A stretch of 64,000 nt of DNA from Sulfurospirillum sp. UCH001 (GCF_001548035.1 NZ_AP014723.1:2356001-2420000), one strand, 5' to 3'. Positions 38,311 through 47,456 are shown, counted from the stretch's first letter. Program-made: numbers and translations. Notes: generated by a model from the sequence alone, not told the origin.

Positions 38311-38822
38311 TTAGAGAGGTTTTAGTTTATCCCAATAAGCTTTTACGTGAAACATCAAAAGATGTAACACATTTTGATGCACATCTACACACGCTTTTAC
38401 AAGATATGTATGACACAATGATTTGTAGAGAAGGTATCGGCTTAGCTGCTATTCAAATTGGGGTTCCTTTAAATGTATTAATTATTAACCTTGTCAATGA
38501 AGATGGTGCACAACTTAGTGAAAATCTTTATGAAATCATCAATCCTGTTATCGTTGAAAAAGATGGCTTAACTATTTATCAGGAAGGATGTTTAAGCGTG
38601 CCAGGATATTACGATGAAGTTGAACGTGCTGCACACATTAAACTACGTTATTTTGATAGGAATGGCGAGCAACATGAAGAAGAGTTTACAGATCTAATGG
38701 CCATTGCCGTACAACACGAGATGGATCACTTAAAAGGTCGTCTATTTATCGAAAAACTCTCTTACCTAAAACGTAAAAAATTTGAAAAAGAGTGGAAAAA
38801 AAAGCAAAAAGCAGGTAAATAA
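38307..38822 (+). CDS. def: Peptide deformylase
   Basis: This is a 171-residue metalloenzyme with the three motifs GIGLAAIQIG, EGCLSVPG (Cys ligand) and QHEMDHLKG (two His ligands, catalytic Glu). It removes the N-formyl group from new proteins. It starts within the end of the GGDEF gene (ATGA overlap) and ends 2 bases before comM. Confidence 0.96.
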   Translation: MIREVLVYPNKLLRETSKDVTHFDAHLHTLLQDMYDTMICREGIGLAAIQIGVPLNVLIINLVNEDGAQLSENLYEIINPVIVEKDGLTIYQEGCLSVPGYYDEVERAAHIKLRYFDRNGEQHEEEFTDLMAIAVQHEMDHLKGRLFIEKLSYLKRKKFEKEWKKKQKAGK

Positions 38823-38824
38823 TC

Positions 38825-39727
38825 ATGGAAGAAGCTGCCCCGCTATCCAAGGTTAAACATGCTAAATGCGCTACACTATACGGCAACAAAGCTTATGAGG
38901 TTAATGTCGAATCAACCTTAGTACGAGCTCTTCCTGGCTTCATCATTGTAGGAATGGCCGATCAATCCATTCAAGAATCACGCGAGAGAATAAAATCAGC
39001 TCTTGCGAGTGTTAACTTTCAGTTTCCTGCTCAAAAAATTACTATCAATCTTTCTCCTTCTGATCTTAAAAAAGAGGGAAGTCATTTTGATTTAGCGATT
39101 GCATTGTTGATTGCCATACAAAAAGAACGTTTTACGTGTAACGATTTTTTTATCTTTGGCGAATTAGGTCTTGATGGAAAAGTAAAAAAAACAAACACCA
39201 TTTTTCCGATTATTCTTTCATTAGCGTCTCACATACCCAATTTACGTGTCTTAGTCCCCAATGAGCTGCTTTTAAAAGTGCAACAAATACCTAATATTAG
39301 GGCATATGGTATTGAAACACTCCATGATGCCCTACTCTTTTTTAAAGAAAAACGTTTTGATACAGAAACACCTGCAGATCACCAAGGTTTTTGCGAAACT
39401 ATTTTAGAAATTGAAGGTAAACACTATTTTTACAATACTCAGTTTCCACTTGATTTTAGTGATGTGCTAGGACAACATCGAGCTAAACGAGCGATGATGA
39501 TTGCTGCTGCTGGTATGCACAACCTTTTAATGGAAGGAAGCCCTGGATGCGGTAAAAGCATGAGCATTAAACGCTTACGCTATATTTTACCTCCTCAAAG
39601 CATTGAAGAGATACTCGAATCCAATGCCTACCAATCGTTACAAGAAGAAGATGTCGAATTAAGTCCACTAAGACCGTTTAGAGCCCCTCACCATACCTCC
39701 TCTCGCCCTTCTATCTTTGGAGGGGGA
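38825..39727 (+). pseudogene. comM: comM (yifB), 5' part, interrupted by a Tn7-like element
   Basis: Codons 1-301 of a 511-codon Mg-chelatase-like AAA+ protein. An N-terminal Lon-type S5 fold (GFIIVGMADQSIQESRERI; FPAQKITINLSPSDLKKEG) is followed by Walker A in LMEGSPGCGKSMSIKRL (about 236-247). The reading frame runs into the transposon after RPSIFGGG and ends at 39775 after 16 foreign codons. ComM is a branch-migration helicase needed for efficient natural transformation. The insertion separates Walker A from Walker B (encoded at 62065-62697), so the ATPase is broken unless the halves assemble. Confidence 0.95.
39723..39727. repeat. Left target-site duplication (GGGGA)
   Basis: These five bases GGGGA immediately precede the TGT end of the element and are repeated at 62060-62064 right after the ACA end. 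A 5-bp duplication is the rule for Tn7-like transposition. Confidence 0.92.
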
Positions 39728-39752
39728 TGTAATTTTCAACAAAAGATACGAC
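39728..39752 (+). repeat. Left terminal inverted repeat with outer TnsB-like site
   Basis: It begins TGTAATTTT and contains CAACAAAAGATACGAC (39737-39752). It aligns with the inverted right end TGTCATATG..CAAAGAAAGATGCGAA, sharing TGT-AT, CAA, AAAGAT and CGA. The consensus across all sites is CAAyAAAAAATrCGAC. Confidence 0.85.
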
Positions 39753-39756
39753 TATG

Positions 39757-39772
39757 CAATAAAAATTGCGAC
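39757..39772 (+). repeat. Second TnsB-like site, left end
   Basis: CAATAAAAATTGCGAC lies 20 bases inside the outer site, close to one helical-turn multiple. Tight spacing like this is typical of the R end of Tn7. The site ends 24 bases before the first gene start, so TnsB binding may also control that gene. Confidence 0.7.
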
Positions 39773-39795
39773 TAATTAAATTCTAGGAGAATTCA

Positions 39796-41502
39796 ATGAC
39801 CTCTGAGGCTGTAGATTTATTAGATTTAACGCTAACAACTTTCCCTAAAGATAAAAAAGTCACTGTATTCTCATATGGTAGTATTTATCAATCTGAAACT
39901 AATTATTCTATAGCCATAATTTTAAAAGAACTATATCAAGAAAATCCTTCTTATATGGTGTCATATATCAATTTGAAAGAATTATTTGCGTTTTCTCTTG
40001 GTACTGTTATTGATAACCAACGAAAGACTGGATTAAATTCAGGTAGTATTGATTCATTTGAAATAAATATTCATTCTGGATTATTAGAACAAAGAAAAAT
40101 AAAAGATATCCCTCAATTAAAAGCCTTTTTGGAGCAAATACCCGCAAAAATTAATGGATATAGTGCGCTGTGGCATAAAAATCAACAAAACTACTCTATA
40201 TTCACTGATACTAATGGCAGAACTATTATTTTTCCTCATTATGAGATTGCAAGATATTTTTATTTTACATCATCATCAATGACAAGGCAAATCATGGCCA
40301 TATCATCAGAAAATAACGCATTATTAGATGGATTATATAAAAAAGTACAACTAAAGAATGGAAAAGGAGAATTAAATCTCAAGTTTAATGCGAATAGTAA
40401 CGATGCTGAAAATATTTTTCGATTTGCAATTGATCCTTATGCAAAAAATATGTGGCATCAAGTTCGTAGAGATTTATCTGCAAGTAAAATTACAATTGAT
40501 GAAAACAAAAAACGCAAAGGATTTAAGGATTTTTCTCCTGAAATGATACTATCAGCAAATTTTCCAACTTGCGGCAAAACTAATTTTACTGCAAGAGTTA
40601 AAAACATCGATGAAAAGACATTACTTGTTCTTAGAATATTACAAGAAGATACTTTCTATCCATTTGAAAGCTTAAAAGTAATTAGAGAATTTTCTAATGG
40701 AAAAGAAGAAATAATTGGAGTTATCAAGAAAAAAGCACCAACTAAGAAGAATTTAACACATAAAATTAAACCAACAACTCCAAATACTGCATATACAACT
40801 GTTAATGTTATAGATCATGATGCAGATGATAGTTTAGAGGCAAAGCTCGACTTATTAAATAAAACCATAGAATTTGAAACAAAAATAATTGACGAAGAAG
40901 ATAAAGAAGTTACTAGAAGTGATGATACAACCGATAAGGAACTAGATTTAAGCGCTAAAGATGCAGAAGGGCAAGGCAACTTAAATACAGCCGAAGAAAA
41001 TCTAAAAGAACAAAATGACAATGAACGAGATTTTGTTACACTCGAAGACTTCAAAAGAATGCTTCTCTATTGTGCTGAAGCCAATGATGATTTTTCCTAT
41101 AAAATTCTCAAAGATAGCAAGCTACCACAAAAGCCTGAAAAAGATGAGAAGAGTCGATATCAATGGAAAAGATCAAAATTATCAGATGGTATCACTCCAA
41201 GAAAATATATTGTTGTAGAAATAAAATTTAAAGAAATAAAGTTTGTGGTTATTGAAATTCAAAAAGATATTGTCGTAGAGGCGATGAGTACCCTTATGAT
41301 TGATGATTCTCAAAATAACATAGATGCATATATCATCGAAAAAATTATTTTGAATATCGCGAAAACAAGCAATAGTTGGTTGCAAGGATTGGACTTAAAT
41401 GTGAAATCAAAACCATTTTACCATTCTCGTGAAAAAGAAAAAGTTGATATTCAAGATTGGGGAAATCGATTCATAAAGATGTTGAAAGAATACAATTCGT
41501 AG
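39796..41502 (+). CDS. Possible TnsE-like transposition protein
   Basis: This is a 568-residue protein, the first gene inside the left end. The N-terminal part (1-330) has no recognised domain. A charged linker follows (about 345-425, rich in Asp, Glu, Lys). The C-terminal ~140 residues contain RKYIVVEIKFKEIKFVVIEI and EAMSTLMI, then SWLQG, a layout and length close to TnsE (538 residues in Tn7), whose C-terminal domain binds replication-fork DNA. The position inside a Tn7-like end supports a transposition role, but the location away from tnsABC is unusual and I cannot confirm the family. The ribosome-binding site is AGGAG at 39784. Alternatively it is a cargo protein of unknown function. Confidence 0.5.
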   Translation: MTSEAVDLLDLTLTTFPKDKKVTVFSYGSIYQSETNYSIAIILKELYQENPSYMVSYINLKELFAFSLGTVIDNQRKTGLNSGSIDSFEINIHSGLLEQRKIKDIPQLKAFLEQIPAKINGYSALWHKNQQNYSIFTDTNGRTIIFPHYEIARYFYFTSSSMTRQIMAISSENNALLDGLYKKVQLKNGKGELNLKFNANSNDAENIFRFAIDPYAKNMWHQVRRDLSASKITIDENKKRKGFKDFSPEMILSANFPTCGKTNFTARVKNIDEKTLLVLRILQEDTFYPFESLKVIREFSNGKEEIIGVIKKKAPTKKNLTHKIKPTTPNTAYTTVNVIDHDADDSLEAKLDLLNKTIEFETKIIDEEDKEVTRSDDTTDKELDLSAKDAEGQGNLNTAEENLKEQNDNERDFVTLEDFKRMLLYCAEANDDFSYKILKDSKLPQKPEKDEKSRYQWKRSKLSDGITPRKYIVVEIKFKEIKFVVIEIQKDIVVEAMSTLMIDDSQNNIDAYIIEKIILNIAKTSNSWLQGLDLNVKSKPFYHSREKEKVDIQDWGNRFIKMLKEYNS

Positions 41503-41536
41503 TAAATATCTACTGCTTGGTAATTTTTGATGCAAT

Positions 41537-41803
41537 CTATTCAAATGGATTTTTTACCTCTTTAGCCACATTCTCAATACTAATCTTCTCAGGCAATGCT
41601 TGCTTTTTTAAATACTCCACAATGGTATCTATTTGACGTTTAAGTGCAAAGGCATATTCTAAGCCTTGTTGGTCTTTAGTGATATCCACAGAGCCATGTA
41701 TTGAAACTCTATCCAATCTATTTTCAAGTGTGAGTTCTTGTATTGTAATAACTTCTTCTTCATTGGCATAGGGATCAATACAAAGTAGTTTTTCTTTCAT
41801 CAT
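41537..41803 (-). CDS. Small acidic protein, unknown family
   Basis: This is an 88-residue protein (ATG at 41803 or 41800 after AAGGA) with many Glu, Asp and Lys residues. HGSVDITKDQQGLEYAFALKRQIDTIVEYL suggests a helical middle. It is the second gene after the nuclease gene in the same direction with a 10-base gap, so it is likely co-transcribed. A role as an immunity or accessory factor for the nuclease is possible but has no direct support. Confidence 0.6.
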   Translation of the reverse strand: MMKEKLLCIDPYANEEEVITIQELTLENRLDRVSIHGSVDITKDQQGLEYAFALKRQIDTIVEYLKKQALPEKISIENVAKEVKNPFE

Positions 41804-41813
41804 AGGTTCCTTA

Positions 41814-42563
41814 TTACTTATAGGCTTTTGGTTCTGGTAAACTCAGCAGTTGTGTCTTTTTCTCTTCACTCATTTTAGGAAAGAAGTTAATTCCACTAAG
41901 AATCTCTAACTCTTTAACAGAGATAATGTGATAGGCTTTTCCTGGTTCATTATTGGTGAAATAGACTGCTGCTTTTTGTTGTTTGGGAGAATAGATAATT
42001 TTATAAATGTATGTTGGTACTAATACACCATTACCAATGGATTTGAGTGTTCCTTTGTAGATAGGTCCTGTAATAACATACAATGAACCTTCTTTTTTAG
42101 CTAGATAACGTGTTGCTGATTCTATATTAGACCAGATGCCTGTATTATGATTATGATCTTGAGGCACCATATTGGCTAAACTAAAACTCTCACTTTGAGC
42201 TGATTCGGTTGGCATATCAGCAGAGGGACTCATATGTCCTCTATCATAACCACTTTTTGCATAGTCTTTTAGTTCTGCTCGTTCATTTTGAGGTAAAAGA
42301 GTTTCTTCATGAAATTTATCTTTTCTAGGAACATCTGCATCAATAGCTGATGCTGTTAGATACTCTGCACTCCAAAGAGGTGTTTTAGAAATACCAGAAT
42401 GCATCACGCCAAATGCTTCAAAGCATAATTCTTTTGTTTTTACTGCTAACTTCTCATTCACAATTTCTGGGGCTTCGCCATCCACATAAAACTCTGGACA
42501 AGCGGTTGGCGCCGCATAAAGCATAATAGATAATAGTGATGTGAGAAACAATGCTTTTTTCAT
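41814..42563 (-). CDS. Secreted DNA/RNA non-specific endonuclease (DRGH type)
   Basis: This is a 249-residue protein with a signal peptide (KKALFLTSLLSIMLYAAP) and the NUC/ββα-Me signature GYDRGHMSPSADM (catalytic His about residue 110) with the metal-binding Asn in QDHNHNTGIWSNIE. Such enzymes degrade DNA and RNA in the periplasm or medium. Homologous nucleases on integrated elements of Campylobacter jejuni block natural transformation. Here it sits near the left end of an element that also disrupts comM. It precedes the 88-residue gene in an operon. Confidence 0.9.
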   Translation of the reverse strand: MKKALFLTSLLSIMLYAAPTACPEFYVDGEAPEIVNEKLAVKTKELCFEAFGVMHSGISKTPLWSAEYLTASAIDADVPRKDKFHEETLLPQNERAELKDYAKSGYDRGHMSPSADMPTESAQSESFSLANMVPQDHNHNTGIWSNIESATRYLAKKEGSLYVITGPIYKGTLKSIGNGVLVPTYIYKIIYSPKQQKAAVYFTNNEPGKAYHIISVKELEILSGINFFPKMSEEKKTQLLSLPEPKAYK

Positions 42564-42718
42564 ACAAAAAACCTCTAACTAATGAAGATACTTTTTAAAG
42601 CGGGATATTAGCATATCAATGTGAGATTTGTGGGTGATATGAATCAAGTCATCTTATATTGTAAAAGACTATTCTGATATTATTAAACTGTAGATTTCAA
42701 TTACTAGTGAAGGTAACA

Positions 42719-43786
42719 ATGGAAAATATCCCTTCTGGAGATATATTTAAAGAATTAATCTCTGCTTTTGGGCAATTAAAGTCCAATATAAAATTGATAA
42801 ATGACAACTACTTTGATATTCTAGGCTATAGTCATTATGAAAATATAAATAGTAATATCCTAGCTTATTATCTCTCATCAGAAAATGGACATAATTTTCA
42901 TACATATTTTTTAGAAGCACTGTGTGAACTTTTAAAAATTGAAAATATTGATTTAGAATATTCTCGTACATTTAGAGAATATTGGACTCAAAAAGGTGGT
43001 AGGTTAGACATTCTGATAGAAACACATAATTGTGCTATTGGCATAGAAAATAAAATTTTTAGTAGGCTTTACAATAACCTAGATGATTACTACAAGACAG
43101 TTGAATCAAAAAATCAACAATCAAGCTATCTATGCGTATTATCGTTAAAGAAGGAACACAATACAAGCGGATATAAAAATATTACACATATCGATTTATG
43201 GAATAAAGTTTTTGAAAAAATTCCTTTTGAAGAATTTCGAGAAAATAAACATATAATATTTATACAAGAAGTCAAGCAAAATATTGACAATCTCAGTAAC
43301 GGAAAACAAAAAATGAATGACCAGGAAAAAGCTTTTGTCCTTAAATATGAGAACGAAATTCAACAAATTTTTACATTGAAATCTAATTATGAGAAAGAAT
43401 TAAAGCAAAAAATCATCAACTTACAACAAAAAATAGAAGAGAAAGGCATCTACCAAAAGAAAATCCAAATGGGCATTATTCGCTTAAATAATGACGGTAG
43501 CTATATCTTAGACTATATTTTATTTGCTGATTTTAATCTTGATGGCATTATTCTTGCTATAGATATTGTTTTAAATAAGCATGGCGAATGGAAAATTATC
43601 TTGCTTGATAGAGAAGGTGGTAAGTTGTCAAACAATCTTACTAATCTACTTAATTCTAGACATATTGATTTTGAAGAAATTACTTATGACACTATGCAAA
43701 GAGCACAAATAATGACTTCTTCAAGTAATGAATCAGATATTTTAACATCAATAACACATATTTGTGAAAAGCTTAAATTAGCTTAA
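42719..43786 (+). CDS. PD-(D/E)XK nuclease superfamily protein
   Basis: This is a 355-residue protein from the ATG at 42719, which follows AAGG at good spacing; a GTG at 42707 is an alternative. The N-terminal half has YENINSNILAYYLSSENGH and GGRLDILIETHNCAIGIENKI, the D-...-ExK active-site pattern of the PDDEXK_4 branch (Asp of RLDILI and Glu/Lys of GIENK). The second half is coiled-coil-like (NYEKELKQKIINLQQKIEEK) with a variable C-terminus. These proteins are common in defence islands; the target is unknown. No methyltransferase is nearby, so it is not a standard restriction enzyme. Confidence 0.75.
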   Translation: MENIPSGDIFKELISAFGQLKSNIKLINDNYFDILGYSHYENINSNILAYYLSSENGHNFHTYFLEALCELLKIENIDLEYSRTFREYWTQKGGRLDILIETHNCAIGIENKIFSRLYNNLDDYYKTVESKNQQSSYLCVLSLKKEHNTSGYKNITHIDLWNKVFEKIPFEEFRENKHIIFIQEVKQNIDNLSNGKQKMNDQEKAFVLKYENEIQQIFTLKSNYEKELKQKIINLQQKIEEKGIYQKKIQMGIIRLNNDGSYILDYILFADFNLDGIILAIDIVLNKHGEWKIILLDREGGKLSNNLTNLLNSRHIDFEEITYDTMQRAQIMTSSSNESDILTSITHICEKLKLA

Positions 43787-43828
43787 AATACTTTTGCATT
43801 AATTACATATATTTTGATTTTTAGTACT

Positions 43829-45982
43829 TTATATATAATTACTATTTATTATTTTTCCACCATTTTTCCCTTGTCCAGGACCAATTTCAATAATATAATC
43901 ACATTGGTCCAAAACATATTTGTTATGTTCTATAATAAAAATTGTGGAATCGTGATTGAGAATATCATCAAATAATTTAAGAGTTTTTGAAATATTTTGT
44001 TTATCAACACCAGAAAAAGCTTCATCAATTATATAAATTTTTTTTCTATTGGTGTAAGATATATTTTTTACAATCTTTAATCTTTGTGATTCGCCCCCTG
44101 ATAGTGATGAAATTTCTTGAAATAATGTTAAATAACCCAATCCTAATTCTGCCATATATTTTAATTTTTCACTGATTTTTTTTACATTTTGAAAAATATT
44201 GGAATATATCAATTGCTCAATAGGCATTTTTAAAATATCTAAAATATTTAAATCATGATATTTATAAGACAATGCTAGCTGGTTAAATTTATTTCCATGG
44301 CATTTTGTACAAGTATTTTTAATTATATCGCCAAAGGGGATATCTATAAATGTATATCCTTTACCATTACATTCTTCACATGCACCACTTTCATCTGTAA
44401 AAGATATATTATTCTTAGAAATTTTATTATATTTACAAAATTCATTTTTTATACAATCGAAAATCTCTATATATGTTGCAATAATTGAGTTAATATTCCC
44501 ATGTAAAGGTTTCTGCGAAATATATGTAGAATTATCTAAATTCTGATGTAGTGCAATAGCTAGCGATGTTTTCCCCGAACCAGAAGGACCACAAATTCCA
44601 ATTAAAGAGTTTAATGGGAAAGTGATTGAAATATTAAGAATATTATTAAAACTAATATTTTGAAGGCAAAATAGATTTTGCTTTTCACTGTGCTTTTGTC
44701 TTTTATAAATAATGTTATTATCAATAAATTTTTCAACAATCATCCCACCATTTATACCTGCACCAGGTCCTAGATAGATAGCTTTATCACTTGCTTGAAT
44801 AAATTTTTCATTATGGTCTATAAGAAGTATCGTATTCCCTCTGTTTTTTAAAGAAATAATTTGCTCGAGAATACCGTCCAGTTCTTTATAGTAAATACTC
44901 GAAGAAGGTTCATCTAAAATATATAATATATTAGAAATATTTGAATGTAAAATATTTGAGAGTCTTAATCTTTGTAATTCTCCACCAGAGAGCGAAGGGA
45001 TAGAACGATTAAGTGTTAAATAACCTAGATTAGAAGCAATAAATGTTTTTAATACCATGAGAATAGTTTTAACGATCTGATTTATATCTTCTTGGTTGAT
45101 TTTCATGAATAGTTCAAATAATTCTGTAATTTCTAGAGAATACATATCTCCAATTGAAAGGCTAGCAATTTTGTAATCTTTAAGCTTATCTGAAAAACGA
45201 CTTCCATAACATTTAGTACAAAGTATTTGTTTTACATAAGATTTTATTTTTTGATTATCAGATTTTTGATTTGATTTAATATATTGATTAATCTCTGTTA
45301 ATACGCCGATAAATGGAAATAATTTATTTTTATATGTGTTTTTTTGTTTAAATTTAATTGCATATTTCTTTGTAGAGATGTCCGAATAGAGTATTTTTTT
45401 CAAATCCTGTTTAGAAAGACAATCTAAGCTTAAATCTAAAGGAATATTATTATCCTTACAGTATTCATATAGTAAGGGATAATAATGATTACTTGTAAAA
45501 TTATTCCAAGTTTTAAAAGGGAATTCTTTTAGAGATTTTTTATAATCAATAATGAGGTTATCATCAGGAACAAATTCATAACCTAAGGCGTTACAATTTT
45601 CGCATGCACTAGTATAATTATTAAAAGAAAAATCTGAATATTTAGCATGGAATTTATATGCAAACATCTGTTTGAAATAATGATCAATTCCCGTAAAAGT
45701 AGCAATTGTTGATTTCGGATTGGTATTGTAATTGAGCTGCTTTAACGCGGCTGTCGGAACAATATTTTCATAAGAATCAATATCTAGAAAAGTATTTTCT
45801 TCATTGACCCCAAGAATTTTGTTAAATTCATATTTGGATATTTTTTCTATAGTTTCATATGCTAATGAAGTTTTACCTGAGCCATTCGGACCTGATAATG
45901 CAATCATTGTATTCTTTTCTAAAGAAATATTTATATTTTTTAAATTGTTTGTTCTAACACCAAAAAAATTAATATTTTTCAA
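43829..45982 (-). CDS. UvrA-like twin ABC ATPase
   Basis: This is a 717-residue protein with two UvrA-type ABC halves. Walker A motifs are GPNGSGKTS (residues 31-39) and GPSGSGKTS (about 465). Signatures are LSGGELQRLRL (about 332) and LSGGESQRLKI (about 629). Zinc-module cysteines are CENC/CTKC in the first half and CEEC/CTKCHG in the second. It is shorter than repair UvrA (about 940), lacking most insertion-domain sequence, like the class that includes self-protection proteins of DNA-binding antibiotic producers. It is divergent from the peptide/E1 genes, sharing a 125-base promoter region. It may protect DNA or expel a bound ligand; that role is inference. There are no membrane segments. 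Confidence 0.85.
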   Translation of the reverse strand: MKNINFFGVRTNNLKNINISLEKNTMIALSGPNGSGKTSLAYETIEKISKYEFNKILGVNEENTFLDIDSYENIVPTAALKQLNYNTNPKSTIATFTGIDHYFKQMFAYKFHAKYSDFSFNNYTSACENCNALGYEFVPDDNLIIDYKKSLKEFPFKTWNNFTSNHYYPLLYEYCKDNNIPLDLSLDCLSKQDLKKILYSDISTKKYAIKFKQKNTYKNKLFPFIGVLTEINQYIKSNQKSDNQKIKSYVKQILCTKCYGSRFSDKLKDYKIASLSIGDMYSLEITELFELFMKINQEDINQIVKTILMVLKTFIASNLGYLTLNRSIPSLSGGELQRLRLSNILHSNISNILYILDEPSSSIYYKELDGILEQIISLKNRGNTILLIDHNEKFIQASDKAIYLGPGAGINGGMIVEKFIDNNIIYKRQKHSEKQNLFCLQNISFNNILNISITFPLNSLIGICGPSGSGKTSLAIALHQNLDNSTYISQKPLHGNINSIIATYIEIFDCIKNEFCKYNKISKNNISFTDESGACEECNGKGYTFIDIPFGDIIKNTCTKCHGNKFNQLALSYKYHDLNILDILKMPIEQLIYSNIFQNVKKISEKLKYMAELGLGYLTLFQEISSLSGGESQRLKIVKNISYTNRKKIYIIDEAFSGVDKQNISKTLKLFDDILNHDSTIFIIEHNKYVLDQCDYIIEIGPGQGKNGGKIINSNYI

Positions 45983-46073
45983 TGAAAAACCTTTCAGAAT
46001 AAATATATTGAGGTCATGATATGAATTGCAAAGTTTTAATGGTATAAAAAAATATTTTTTAGTTATTACTTGT

Positions 46074-46079
46074 TATAAT
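46074..46079 (+). promoter_or_regulatory. Extended -10 promoter element before the peptide gene
   Basis: TATAAT preceded by TG (TGTTATAAT) is the extended -10 form; it lies 29 bases before the start at 46108. The -35 region is A+T-rich without a clear motif, usual in Campylobacterota. The ribosome-binding site CGGGAG follows at 46095-46100. Confidence 0.6.
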
Positions 46080-46107
46080 ACAACAATATAAATTCGGGAG
46101 CAAGATA

Positions 46108-46323
46108 ATGCAATTAACAGATGAACAAGAAAAAGAGTTCCTTCATGTAGGCTTTGTTGAGATTGAATCGCTTGAGGAATTATCAGCTCAATACTCAGCT
46201 GGATGTTCAGGTGGTAGATCTGATTGCTGCACAAGAGTTTGTTCACAGGACCAAAATTTTGTATCAAGCACAAATGACTGGGAAAGATTTTTAGAAGTAA
46301 AAGGTGGTCAAGTTCAATACTAA
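46108..46323 (+). CDS. Cys-rich putative precursor peptide
   Basis: This 71-residue peptide has an acidic N-terminal part (MQLTDEQEKEFLHVGFVEIE) that would serve as leader. A Ser/Gly/Cys-rich core (AGCSGGRSDCCTRVC, Cys 33, 40, 41, 45) lies in the middle, and a C-terminal tail ends EVKGGQVQY. It has its own promoter and good ribosome-binding site, and its stop overlaps the start of the first E1-like gene (TAATG). Small size, Cys/Ser/Thr core and coupling to two enzymes with leader-binding domains suggest a ribosomally made, modified peptide. No product class is recognised. It could also be a small Cys-rich regulator. Confidence 0.7.
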   Translation: MQLTDEQEKEFLHVGFVEIESLEELSAQYSAGCSGGRSDCCTRVCSQDQNFVSSTNDWERFLEVKGGQVQY

Positions 46324-47456
46324 TGAACCGAGACTATAAAACCTTTGTTCTTAGAGATGGTGTTGATTTATACTATGATGAGACATTAGAAGTTGCGATA
46401 TTCATTTTTCTGGCAACAAGGAAGAGAATAAAACTTAAAATTCGAAAAGAGTTTATTCTTCTTGTTAGTTCAATGGATGGAGCAACAATCCTTCATGATA
46501 AGTTTATTTCTTATGCATTTTCAAGTCAAGAAATTAAAAATTTTTATAATCTCTTAGATTATCTATATGAACATAATATTTTAATTGAGAAAGATTGGAT
46601 TAGACTATTAGATTTTGATGATGATTATATAAAGTTATATGATAGACATTTTAAGTATTTATTAGATTTGACTTGTGGTGGCATTAAGGAAATAGAGCTT
46701 ATCCAAAAAAGAATTTTTACTACAAAAATTGCAATTTTTGGCTTGGGCGCTGTTGGTGCATCATTAGCAAGAGAATTAGTAATGCTAGGGTTTGTAAATT
46801 TTCTTTTAATTGACTATGATAATGTTGATGAGCAGGATATCTCAAGAAACTTAATATATAATAATTTAAGTATCAATAATTCTAAGACAGAAATTTGTAA
46901 AAAAATGCTTTTATCAGTGAATAAGCATGCAAATATCACTACTAAAGAACTAATATTAAATACTGATACCAAATTAGATTTTTTAGATGACTATGATTTT
47001 ATAATTAATAGTGCAAATACACCTTATATAGGCTATACAAGTATCAAGCTCTCAAGATATATCTTAAATACAAAAAAAATACTTTTTATATGTGGCGGAT
47101 TTGATGCTCATTTGGCAAGTTTAGGCGAGCTTATTATCCCAGGAATAACACCTTGTTCTGATTGCTATACAACTTATTTTAGTAAAGCTCTTCAAGATTG
47201 GAAACCAATGCCTCATCCTAAACAAAATAGAACAAAAGTTTTTGGTGGTTTGTCTAGTCTCAGCCTTTTTTCTGCTTCTGCGGCAGCTATGCAAATTTTG
47301 AAATATTTTATTGATTATAATCAAGCAAATATACTTGGAGGAAGAGGTGAATTTTTGTTTGATAACTATATAGTAGACAAATTTGAAGTACCTAAGGATG
47401 AAAATTGTCAATTTTGCAAAAACTTAAAATCAAATATGAACTCCGAGGTTCAGTAA
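46323..47456 (+). CDS. RRE-ThiF/E1-like protein 1, probably catalytically altered
   Basis: This is a 377-residue protein. Residues about 30-95 form a PqqD-like winged-helix leader-binding (RRE) domain (LKIRKEFILLVSSMDG; FYNLLDYLYEHNILIEKDW). Residues 135-370 are a ThiF/MoeB/MccB-type adenylating domain: GLGAVG (140-145), DYDNVD and SRN (Arg175), and a zinc site CSDC / CQFC. The conserved Asp that binds Mg-ATP (CADN in the partner, Asp230) is Asn232 here (NSANTP), so this copy may not adenylate. It overlaps the second E1-like gene by 52 bases. It probably acts as a binding partner or scaffold. Confidence 0.8.
   Translation: MNRDYKTFVLRDGVDLYYDETLEVAIFIFLATRKRIKLKIRKEFILLVSSMDGATILHDKFISYAFSSQEIKNFYNLLDYLYEHNILIEKDWIRLLDFDDDYIKLYDRHFKYLLDLTCGGIKEIELIQKRIFTTKIAIFGLGAVGASLARELVMLGFVNFLLIDYDNVDEQDISRNLIYNNLSINNSKTEICKKMLLSVNKHANITTKELILNTDTKLDFLDDYDFIINSANTPYIGYTSIKLSRYILNTKKILFICGGFDAHLASLGELIIPGITPCSDCYTTYFSKALQDWKPMPHPKQNRTKVFGGLSSLSLFSASAAAMQILKYFIDYNQANILGGRGEFLFDNYIVDKFEVPKDENCQFCKNLKSNMNSEVQ

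Noticed and set aside
39728-39775. Short CNFQQK tail as a genuine ComM C-terminus
   Set aside because: These 16 codons come from the transposon end; the true continuation is at 62065.
46108-46323. Peptide as a ubiquitin-like protein activated by the E1-like enzymes
   Set aside because: It has a GG near the C-terminus but followed by QVQY, lacks beta-grasp-like hydrophobic patterning, is Cys-rich in the middle, and there is no E2 or JAB-protease gene nearby. The leader-binding domains of the E1s favour a precursor peptide.
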